A stretch of DNA of 7,539 bases from Nitrososphaerales archaeon. Lineage in GTDB: Archaea; Thermoproteota; Nitrososphaeria; Nitrososphaerales; Gagatemarchaeaceae. The stretch is from NCBI GenBank assembly GCA_030040055.1, contig JASHUK010000100.1, positions 1-7,539 on the forward strand, in the 5' to 3' direction. Below, piece after piece: positions 1 through 6,073 of the stretch; the first letter of the stretch is position 1; every line of letters starts with the position of its first letter. The translations under genes and the position numbers were made by a program. The notes beneath the pieces are model-generated. The model worked only from the letters and a program-made list of their open reading frames with translations. It had not been told where the DNA came from and made no database searches.

Positions 1-263
1 GCGAACGGGTCGGCCAGGCCTCCTGCCGAGGCGTAGACCTGGTAGAGGGCGACTATCAACCCGAAGAAGGCGCACGACGCCGTCCAGGCCCAGGTCAGCG
101 AGTGGGACGGCCTGAAGAACAGGAGCCCCCCTCCGACGAACGACGCCAGCGCGGGCCACAGGATGAAGAGCGAGCCTTCGTCGTAGGTGACCGCCAGCCA
201 GCAGGCCCCCGCCACCACGAACAGATAGGCGGCGTAGGAACGCAGGAGGTCTGACGCACCCAT
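1..263 (-). CDS. Unrecognised multi-pass membrane protein, N-terminal 87 residues (cut by left edge)
   Basis: The minus strand reads open from ATG at 263-261 to the left edge, giving 87 codons that begin MGASDLLRSYAAYLF. Three hydrophobic stretches are visible: about residues 9-25, 31-50 and 58-78. The connecting loops are short and include acidic residues (YDEG near 27-30) and RPSHS near 51-55. I do not recognise the family; the shape is that of a small integral membrane protein. The start is supported by a TTTATAT box centred about 27 nt upstream, the spacing of a leaderless archaeal transcript. A GGAG also lies 13 nt upstream of the ATG, too far for an ideal ribosome site. The gene is divergent from polB, and nothing suggests a shared function. 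The C-terminus lies outside the window. Confidence 0.7.
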   Translation of the reverse strand, partial: MGASDLLRSYAAYLFVVAGACWLAVTYDEGSLFILWPALASFVGGGLLFFRPSHSLTWAWTASCAFFGLIVALYQVYASAGGLADPF

Positions 264-284
264 CTCGGCAGGCGCTCCTTGGAG

Positions 285-297
285 GCGATATAAATTG
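285..297 (-). promoter_or_regulatory. TATA box for the left-edge membrane protein gene
   Basis: The minus strand reads CAATTTATATCGC here, an AT island in GC-rich surroundings that matches the archaeal box A core TTTATAT. Its centre is about 27 nt upstream of the ATG at 263, which predicts a transcript starting at or within a few bases of the start codon. The plus-strand reading (GATATAAAT) could also serve polB, but that would leave a leader of about 100 nt. Confidence 0.55.
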
Positions 298-375
298 TGC
301 TGGCTGAAAGAGGGCCGGCCCTGAGTGGACCCGCAGACGGAAGAAGGCCCAGGGGGGCGTCTCGCCCCACGGTAG

Positions 376-385
376 CCTTAATTGG
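376..385 (+). promoter_or_regulatory. Candidate TATA box for polB
   Basis: CCTTAATTGG is the AT-rich element nearest to polB. Its TTAATT core (378-383) is centred about 34 nt before the ATG at 415, which predicts a start site near 405-408 and a leader of 7-10 nt. No Shine-Dalgarno motif is visible before polB, which fits a leaderless or nearly leaderless message. The match to the TTTAWA consensus is imperfect. Confidence 0.4.
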
Positions 386-414
386 CGAACAGACCGGCTG
401 CCTAGGCTCGTTCG

Positions 415-2943
415 ATGATGGCGCAGACAGAGTCCGGGCTGGCGAGGAAGCTCGCCGAGCTGACCGAGCCGGTCTCCGAGATGGAGATGGGGCTGCTGGC
501 CTCGGCTTCGTACGACGGCGACAGGAGGCTCGCCGTGCTGAAGTTCTACGACCCGAAGGCCGGCAGGTTCTGGCTGTGGCACGACAACACGGGGCACAGG
601 CCATATTGCTACACGCGCCTGCCGAGGGAGGAGCTCGGAGTAGTCGCCGCCAGGCAGGACGTCAGGATCGAGGACGTGGAGAGGTTGGACCTTCTCAGCG
701 ACTCGAAGGTCGTGGTCAGGAAGATCGTCGCCCCCGACCCGCTCACCATCGGCGGCGGTAACAACAGCATCAGGGACCAGATCAAGGCGTGGGAGGCCGA
801 CATCAAGTACTACGAGAACTACGTCTACGACAAGCAGCTGAGGATGGGGACGTACTACAGGGTCGCCGGTGGGGAGGTCTCTCCCGTCCCCCACGAGGTC
901 CCGGAGAGCGTGGCCCGGTCCCTTGAGCGCCTGCTGAAGAAGAACCAGCCGGAGTTCGCCCCGTTCCTGCGTGAGTGGGCCGAGCTCCTGGGCGAGCCCC
1001 TTTGCGACTTCAGGCGGGCCGCCCTCGACATCGAGGTGGCCAACGAGGCCGGGCGGCTCCCCGACGCCGAGGACCCCCAGCAGCCGGTGATAGCCGTCTC
1101 CTTCCACTCGGCGTCGGAACGGGCCGTCTATCTCCTGAAGGCCGGGAAGCCCACCGAGGGCCTGGAGGGGCAGGGGTACGCCTACGAGGTCTTCGAGGAC
1201 GAGGCTGCCCTCCTGAGGGCGGTCATGTCGAAGATCATGGACTACCCCGTGATCGTGACGTTCAACGGGGACGACTTCGACCTCAGGTACCTGAAGCACA
1301 GGGCGGAGAGGCTCGGGGTCGCCGAGGAGGAGGACCCGATCCAGCTCGAGAGGGTCGCCGCATCCCTGAAGCACGGGATCCACGTCGACCTGTACCAGTT
1401 CTTCAGGAACCGGTCGATACAGGTCTACGCGTTCAGCAACAGGTACACCGAGCACACGCTCAACGGGATATCCGAGGCGCTCCTCGACGACTCCAAGGTG
1501 GAGTTCGAGGGGGAGATCGGAGACCTCCCGCTGGCCGAGCTGGCGGGCTACTGCCTCAACGACGCCAGGCTCACCTACGGGCTCACCTCCTACGGGGAGG
1601 GCGTGGTGATGAAGCTCCTCCTCGTGATATCGAGGATCGGGAAGATGCCGATGAACGACGTCTCGAGGCTCGGGGTCTCCAACTGGATACGGAGCATGCT
1701 CTTCTACGAGCACCGCAAGCAGGGGGCCCTCATACCCAGGCCCGACGAGCTGGCGGACAAGGGGGGCGCGTCGTCGCAGGCCGTGATCAAGGGGAAGAAG
1801 TACAAGGGGGGGCTGGTGATCGAGCCGAAGCCCGGGGTCTTCTTCGACGTGTCGGTCCTGGACTTCGCGAGCCTCTACCCGAGCCTGATCAAGGTGTACA
1901 ACCTGTCGTACGAGACCGTAGACTGCGGGCATCCGGAGTGCAGGCAGAACCTGGTCCCCGACACGGCCACCTGGGTGTGCACGAAGCGGAAGGGGGTCAT
2001 CAGCCTGGTGACCGGGTCCCTGAGGGACCTGAGGGTCGGGCACTACAAGCCGCTGACCAAGGACCCGTCAGTCTCCGGGGCCGACAGGGAGCTCTATTCG
2101 GTCGTCACCCAGGGCCTGAAGGTCTTCCTGAACGCCAGCTACGGGGTCCTCGGGTTCGAGACCTTCGCGTTCTACTGCCTCCCGGTCGCCGACGCGACCG
2201 CGGCGCTCGGCCGGTACGCGATCACGAAGACCATTGAGAAGTGCGGCGAGCTCGGGATCAACGTGCTCTATTCCGACACCGACTCGCTCTTCCTGCAGAA
2301 CCCCTCGAAGGAGCAGATCTCGACTGTCACGGCCTGGGCGGACGACGAGCTGGGGGTGGAGCTCGACCTAGACAAGGTCTACCGGTACGTCGCCTTCAGC
2401 AGCAGGAAGAAGAACTACTTCGGGGTCCTCCCCGACGGGACAGCGGACATCAGGGGGCTGACGGGCAAGAAGAGCCAGACCCCGGACTACCTCAAGCGGA
2501 CATTCTACGACGCGCTGGGCATTCTGAGCTCGGTGCGGAGCGCCGACGACTTCGAGAGGGCGCGGTCCGACACGAGGAGGCTCCTGACGGAGATGATTGC
2601 CAACCTGAAGGGGAGGAAGGTGCCCGTGGCCGACCTGGCCTTCAACGTCATGATGGGGAAGCCTACCGGGCGCTACAGCGGGACCACGCCGCAGCACGTC
2701 AGGGCCGCCATGCTCCTCGAAGAGAAGGGGAAGCAGATCAAGGCGGGGGACATAATCGCGTACGTGAAGACGAAGAACCCCCCCTACGTGAAGCCGGCGG
2801 AGCAAGCGAGGGTCGAGGAGATCGACGCCGACAAGTACATCGAGTACGCCCACTCCATGTTCGACCAGATGCTCGACGCCCTGGACTTCAGTTTCGACGA
2901 GATGATGGGGGGGACGACCCTGGACCTCTTCTGGTCCGCCTAG
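415..2943 (+). CDS. polB: Family B DNA polymerase with 3'-5' proofreading exonuclease
   Basis: This 842-residue protein is a template-directed DNA polymerase of the archaeal family B type, acting in chromosomal replication or repair. Exonuclease motifs are intact: Exo I ALDIEV (D205, E207), Exo II FNGDDFD (D289) and Exo III YCLND (Y379, D383). Polymerase motifs follow: A DFASLYPS (D483, Y488), B KVFLNASYG (K569, N573, Y576) and C YSDTDS (D621, D623), then KKNY at 665-668. Between motifs A and B, C504, H506, C509 and C522 form a Cys/His cluster that I recall from crenarchaeal and thaumarchaeal homologues, followed by SLRDLRVGHYK. The last residues (GTTLDLFW, 833-840) resemble a PCNA-interacting peptide. 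Length suits TACK PolB enzymes and exceeds the roughly 775 residues of Pyrococcus PolB. ATG at 415 is followed directly by a second ATG at 418; either could start translation. The TAG stop overlaps the stop of the convergent gene. Confidence 0.97.
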   Translation: MMAQTESGLARKLAELTEPVSEMEMGLLASASYDGDRRLAVLKFYDPKAGRFWLWHDNTGHRPYCYTRLPREELGVVAARQDVRIEDVERLDLLSDSKVVVRKIVAPDPLTIGGGNNSIRDQIKAWEADIKYYENYVYDKQLRMGTYYRVAGGEVSPVPHEVPESVARSLERLLKKNQPEFAPFLREWAELLGEPLCDFRRAALDIEVANEAGRLPDAEDPQQPVIAVSFHSASERAVYLLKAGKPTEGLEGQGYAYEVFEDEAALLRAVMSKIMDYPVIVTFNGDDFDLRYLKHRAERLGVAEEEDPIQLERVAASLKHGIHVDLYQFFRNRSIQVYAFSNRYTEHTLNGISEALLDDSKVEFEGEIGDLPLAELAGYCLNDARLTYGLTSYGEGVVMKLLLVISRIGKMPMNDVSRLGVSNWIRSMLFYEHRKQGALIPRPDELADKGGASSQAVIKGKKYKGGLVIEPKPGVFFDVSVLDFASLYPSLIKVYNLSYETVDCGHPECRQNLVPDTATWVCTKRKGVISLVTGSLRDLRVGHYKPLTKDPSVSGADRELYSVVTQGLKVFLNASYGVLGFETFAFYCLPVADATAALGRYAITKTIEKCGELGINVLYSDTDSLFLQNPSKEQISTVTAWADDELGVELDLDKVYRYVAFSSRKKNYFGVLPDGTADIRGLTGKKSQTPDYLKRTFYDALGILSSVRSADDFERARSDTRRLLTEMIANLKGRKVPVADLAFNVMMGKPTGRYSGTTPQHVRAAMLLEEKGKQIKAGDIIAYVKTKNPPYVKPAEQARVEEIDADKYIEYAHSMFDQMLDALDFSFDEMMGGTTLDLFWSA

Positions 2944-3482
2944 GCGGCAGTGCGCCCTTCCACTGGGGGGTCGGACTCTGCAGGACCACGCCGACCCGCC
3001 GGAACTGGCCCCGAGTCGTCGCCGGGGTCCTTCCTTCCCTTGCCAGAGCCCCAGGAGAAGAGGGACAGAACCGCTCCGGCCGCCACCAGCGCGCTCCCAG
3101 CCAGGACCAAGTCTAGGGGAGTCCCCGACTCGTTGACGTTCACCTGGAGCGACTGCACCCCCGCCGTGCTGTTGGCGACCTCGACTAGGTAGTAGCCCCT
3201 TGCCGGGACCGAGAATTCGACCGACTCCTTCGGGTAGACTGTGATGTTCACGATGGGAGGCGCCAGATTGGCGTTCTCGTAATAGGGGGACACCAGCAGG
3301 GTCGCCGTCCCGTTGAAGGAGCCGAGCGTTATGGTCACCTCGACAGGCAGGAAGAAGTACATGTTGCCGAGGCCGACGTCGGCGTTGCCGTACAGACTGG
3401 CGGGGGGCAGCAGCAGGGAAGAGGCGAGCAGCGCAAGCCCTACCGACGCCACCAGCGGCCCTGATCTCTCCCCGACTCTCAT
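2940..3482 (-). CDS. Two-TM protein with outside domain, third gene of the ABC exporter operon
   Basis: I do not recognise a named family for this 180-residue protein. Residues 9-29 are a hydrophobic signal-like helix after a basic start (MRVGER). Residues 30-122 form a beta-rich stretch with several N-glycosylation sequons (NGT 57, NIT 79, NST 104, NES 116), which argues for an extracellular location. Residues 124-143 are a second membrane helix. The tail (146-180) is polar, rich in Gly, Pro, Arg and Asp, and probably disordered. The ATG overlaps the permease TGA as ATGA, so translation is likely coupled and the protein is probably a partner of the exporter. That role is inferred from position only. 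Its TAG stop shares the CTAG palindrome at 2940-2943 with the polB stop, leaving no spacer for separate terminators. Confidence 0.8.
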   Translation of the reverse strand: MRVGERSGPLVASVGLALLASSLLLPPASLYGNADVGLGNMYFFLPVEVTITLGSFNGTATLLVSPYYENANLAPPIVNITVYPKESVEFSVPARGYYLVEVANSTAGVQSLQVNVNESGTPLDLVLAGSALVAAGAVLSLFSWGSGKGRKDPGDDSGPVPAGRRGPAESDPPVEGRTAA

Positions 3483-4222
3483 TCCAGGTCCATCCTGTTG
3501 AACCTCACGAGGGCGGCCAGCAGGAGTACGGCCCCGCCGACGAGCCTGTAGGCGACTCCGAGCAGGAGCTGCGCGTTGGCGGCGTACTCCGCCAGCTCAA
3601 CGCGGTTTCCTGACTGGAACAGCGCGAAGAACAGGTACTGGGAGACCCGGTTTACGATGGAGTAGTCCCCTGAGCCGAGCTGGAGGTACCCGGCCCAGGT
3701 GGGGAGCGATATCCGATAGAAGCTGATCCCGATGATGGTGATGGCCAGGAAGACCAGAAGCGAGACTGCAGTGGACTTCGACGCAAAGGAGAGGAAGGCT
3801 ATCAGCGAACACAGGAAGAAGAGCAGCATCATCTGCTCAGCCACCGCGACCCCCCAGGTGACTAAGGGCGCCGTGCCGAGGGCAGACGAATACACTTCAG
3901 GGCTGAAGTAGTATTCCATGAAGACCACAAGGACCGCGACGTCGGCAAGGAAGACCAGTAGCAGCGTCAGCAGGTAGAGCGAAAAGAACTTCCTGAGAAG
4001 GAAGCGGATCCTGGACGAGCCGGAGGCGACCATTTCTCTCACCAGTTCCCCCTTGTCGAGCGCGATTGAGAAGGCCTTGACGCCGCCTATCCCTGAGAGG
4101 ATCACTATCATGTAGATCATGTCCCAGGTCACGTTCTGGGACCTCGCCAACACGTTCCCCGCATCCACTTGGTTGAAGGTGATTGCCAGGTAGACGAGCA
4201 GGAAGACGGCAATCTCGGGCAA
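3479..4222 (-). CDS. ABC-2-type transporter permease
   Basis: This is the membrane subunit of an ABC exporter. From the TTG at 4222 it is 247 residues with about six hydrophobic segments (roughly 3-17, 34-50, 79-104, 119-147, 151-170, 222-240). After the second lies ALDKGELVREMVASGSSRIR, the cytoplasmic coupling region typical of ABC-2 permeases. It sits between the ATPase gene and the small membrane protein, and its TGA overlaps the next ATG. The TTG start is doubtful: it has no ribosome site and falls at the edge of the first membrane helix. The frame stays open upstream to TAA at 4295-4297 and encodes LRETLRWTFQHDLAFPLPE, which resembles the amphipathic N-terminus usual in this family. No ATG, GTG or TTG occurs in that stretch. 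ACG at 4279, 6 nt after GGAGG, would give 266 residues. The substrate cannot be told from sequence. Confidence 0.85.
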   Translation of the reverse strand: MPEIAVFLLVYLAITFNQVDAGNVLARSQNVTWDMIYMIVILSGIGGVKAFSIALDKGELVREMVASGSSRIRFLLRKFFSLYLLTLLLVFLADVAVLVVFMEYYFSPEVYSSALGTAPLVTWGVAVAEQMMLLFFLCSLIAFLSFASKSTAVSLLVFLAITIIGISFYRISLPTWAGYLQLGSGDYSIVNRVSQYLFFALFQSGNRVELAEYAANAQLLLGVAYRLVGGAVLLLAALVRFNRMDLE

Positions 4223-4271
4223 CGGAAACGCCAGGTCGTGCTGGAAGGTCCAGCGGAGGGTCTCCCGGAGG

Positions 4272-5213
4272 CTACCCGTGTGGCTCCTCCCTCCTTAGCA
4301 GGTCCGCGTATAGCCTGTCCGCCGAGAGTGGAATCCGCCGAAGGCCTGAGACCCTCACTCCGGTCGCACGGCCCAGGGCCTCGGAAGAGGACAGCGCCCC
4401 TCCCTGGGAGTCCGTCGCGGTGAACCTCACTCGGTCCCCGACTAGCTCTGCGCTCACGCCTACGCCCGTCTCCAACACCCTCGATGCGAGGGCACGTGGC
4501 TCCCCCGTCGAAGCCTCAAACTCGTCGGACGCGACCGCCAGGGAGGATAGCATCCCGGTCCTCAGGAACCTTCCGTTGGCCATCACCCCAATCCAGTCGA
4601 CCAGGTCTTCGAACTCGGTCGGGACGTGGGAGGCTACGACTAGCGTCGTCCCCTGCTCAACGAGCTCGCTGGCTATGCCTGCCAGTTGCCTCCGGCCGTT
4701 CGCGTCCATGTTCGAGGTCGGCTCGTCCCAGAAGACCAGCTTCGGCCTGCCGAGCAGAGACGCCGCGACCGCGACCTTCTGCATCATCCCGCTCGAGCAG
4801 TCGCCTATCTTCTTGTCCAGGTAGGAGTCCATCCCGAGCCTGCTGGACAAGGTAGCCGCCTCGGACCTGTCCAGTCGTGACCCTCGCGAACCCGCGGACC
4901 AGGCGAAGAAGTCTCTTACGGTGAATGTGCCGGGGAGCCCCAGTTTGTCGCCGACGAGCCCAGAACCGGCCATGACCCGCCGGGTCCCTGCGCGCCACTC
5001 GCCACGACGCGAGGCGTCATACCTCTTCCCTTCGACCTCAAGCCAGCCTTCGTCAGGATATGTCAGCCCGGCGAGGCACGAGATCAGGGTGGTCTTGCCC
5101 GACCCATTCGGACCGAGTAGCATGCAGACCTTTCCTTCCAGGCTTGCGCTCACGCGCGCGAGTGCGGGGGTCGCGCCGAAACGCTTCGACATGCCGCCGA
5201 AGGACACCCTCAA
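4272..5213 (-). CDS. ABC transporter ATP-binding protein (exporter type)
   Basis: This 313-residue protein is the ATPase of the exporter encoded with the next two genes. Walker A is GPNGSGKTT (34-42), the signature region is CSSGMMQKV (139-147), Walker B is LVFWDEP (159-165, catalytic E164), the D-loop is SNMD (167-170) and the switch histidine is H196 in VASH. Residues 215-313 are a C-terminal extension common in ABC-2 ATPases. Two points are atypical: the signature is CSSGM rather than LSGGQ or LSGGM, and no clear Q-loop glutamine is seen between Walker A and the TVRDFF segment near 98-103. The TTG at 5213 is the most upstream plausible start; GTG at 5207 and ATG at 5192 (MSKRFG) are alternatives, and a start close to SKRFG is usual for the family. 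The stop (TAG, 4272-4274) overlaps the extended permease frame. The gene leads the operon. Confidence 0.92.
   Translation of the reverse strand: MRVSFGGMSKRFGATPALARVSASLEGKVCMLLGPNGSGKTTLISCLAGLTYPDEGWLEVEGKRYDASRRGEWRAGTRRVMAGSGLVGDKLGLPGTFTVRDFFAWSAGSRGSRLDRSEAATLSSRLGMDSYLDKKIGDCSSGMMQKVAVAASLLGRPKLVFWDEPTSNMDANGRRQLAGIASELVEQGTTLVVASHVPTEFEDLVDWIGVMANGRFLRTGMLSSLAVASDEFEASTGEPRALASRVLETGVGVSAELVGDRVRFTATDSQGGALSSSEALGRATGVRVSGLRRIPLSADRLYADLLRREEPHG
4285..4296 (-). promoter_or_regulatory. Shine-Dalgarno-like purine run before the permease
   Basis: The minus strand reads AAGGAGGGAGGA, with two overlapping GGAGG cores, inside the last codons of the ATPase gene. It lies 6 nt before ACG at 4279 and about 65 nt before the TTG at 4222. 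Its position suggests that permease translation starts near 4280, not at the TTG. The run also encodes Arg-Arg-Glu-Glu of the ATPase, so purine richness alone is not proof. Confidence 0.45.
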
Positions 5214-5332
5214 GGCGGGCCCGCCACCCCTGACGTGATTTCTTCGGTAAGCGAGCCGAGGTGAGGACTCCCGCTCGACGGCTCCTGCACTAGTTCGGAG
5301 GGGGCCACGATCTTTGCTTTCAGGGGAAATGC

Positions 5333-5342
5333 GACATAAAGG
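5333..5342 (-). promoter_or_regulatory. Candidate TATA box for the ABC exporter operon
   Basis: The minus strand reads GCCTTTATGT, containing TTTATG, the only clear AT island between the ATPase gene and the MscS gene. It predicts a start site near 5312. That leaves a leader of about 100 nt before the TTG at 5213, or a nearly leaderless GTG at 5308 that would open a 32-codon reading frame ending in the TTGA overlap with the ATPase start. I see no other structure in 5214-5332. Confidence 0.4.
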
Positions 5343-5393
5343 CGTTCCCCCTTCCCGTTTACTGTGACGAGGGAGCCTTGGGCGACGCTACGC

Positions 5394-5981
5394 CTAGGGC
5401 TCGAGCTTCTTCTCCAGCCTCTCCTTCGCCGTCAGGTTGACTATCGGGCCGGACGACAGGTTGCTGTTCCCGATGATGGTTATCGCCCCGTCGTCCCGTC
5501 TTATCCAAGTCGTCCTCAGGGACAGCTTGATCACTTCGCCCTTGACCGACGAGAACTCGATCCTGTCCCCGAGCCTCACCACACCGTCGCGGAAGAGGAG
5601 GACGCCCGCTATGACGTTGGAGAGCGTCGTCTGCAGTGCGAGGCTGACGGCGAGGCCGGCGATCCCCGACACCGTCAGCGTGGACAGGTCGGAGGACAGC
5701 CCGGTCAGCCTGGTGACAGTGATAACGGCCAGGACAAGCATGATGACCAGGAACCACTCGTCCACGGCCCTCGTCACCGACTTCGACGCCCCGGCGCGCC
5801 TCGCGATCCCCCTCACGAGCCTCGTCAGGACGATTCCCAGGACGCCGATGACCGCAAGGGCGACCGCGACCTCGACGGCCACGAGATACAGGGGGGCACC
5901 GGAGCCGAGAGGCGTCGACGTGGAATTGCCCGTCGTCAGCCAGCCGGGCGCATGGAGCGGGCCGGATAGCGGGGAGAGCAA
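5394..5981 (-). CDS. Short MscS-family mechanosensitive ion channel
   Basis: This is a membrane channel expected to gate under tension and release solutes after osmotic downshock. From TTG at 5981 it has 195 residues. Residues 30-55 and about 76-93 are membrane helices. Residues 100-130 (GIAGLAVSLALQTTLSNVIAG core) match the pore helix TM3 of MscS, with the small-residue pattern and the QTTLSNVIAG signature. RLGDRIEF (136-143) and VKGEVIKLSLRTTWIRRDDGAITIIGNSNL (first residue 146) form the beta domain; GNS replaces the common PNS. The protein ends soon after (KERLEKKLEP), so the alpha/beta cage and C-terminal barrel of E. coli MscS (286 residues) are absent. The frame is open upstream of 5981 but runs into the divergent aguB gene; TTG at 5981, about 29 nt after a CTTTTGA element, is the best available start. 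It ends with TAG about 50 nt before the exporter promoter. Confidence 0.87.
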   Translation of the reverse strand: MLSPLSGPLHAPGWLTTGNSTSTPLGSGAPLYLVAVEVAVALAVIGVLGIVLTRLVRGIARRAGASKSVTRAVDEWFLVIMLVLAVITVTRLTGLSSDLSTLTVSGIAGLAVSLALQTTLSNVIAGVLLFRDGVVRLGDRIEFSSVKGEVIKLSLRTTWIRRDDGAITIIGNSNLSSGPIVNLTAKERLEKKLEP

Positions 5982-6005
5982 GGGAGGACACGTCGGCGGC
6001 GACGC

Positions 6006-6015
6006 GTCAAAAGCG
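6006..6015 (-). promoter_or_regulatory. Possible TATA-like element for the MscS gene
   Basis: The minus strand reads CGCTTTTGAC, centred about 29 nt upstream of the TTG at 5981. This spacing would suit a leaderless message. It matches the TATA consensus weakly. The stronger GCTATATCAC at 6042-6050 could serve instead, giving a leader of about 35-40 nt. Confidence 0.25.
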
Positions 6016-6040
6016 TTTGGTAGCCGCGGGCGGTGCGATG

Positions 6041-6050
6041 GTGATATAGC
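6041..6050 (+). promoter_or_regulatory. TATA box for aguB, possibly bidirectional
   Basis: GTGATATAGC is an AT island in a GC-rich spacer. The GATATA core (6043-6048) is centred about 28 nt before the aguB ATG at 6074, so the transcript would begin at or very near the start codon. Read on the other strand it is GCTATATCAC, which could also drive the MscS gene. Confidence 0.5.
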
Positions 6051-6073
6051 CGACCAGCCCGGGACGGGCGCAG

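Noticed and set aside
1921..1980. Cys/His cluster in PolB as a novel zinc-binding insertion
   Set aside because: The spacing and the flanking HPEC and WVC residues resemble what I recall in ordinary crenarchaeal and thaumarchaeal PolB enzymes, so it is not new.
975..2237. A 420-codon open frame on the plus strand inside polB
   Set aside because: It is out of frame with a polB that carries every catalytic motif. Its translation is Arg/Gly/Pro-rich low-complexity sequence, typical of a GC-rich shadow frame.
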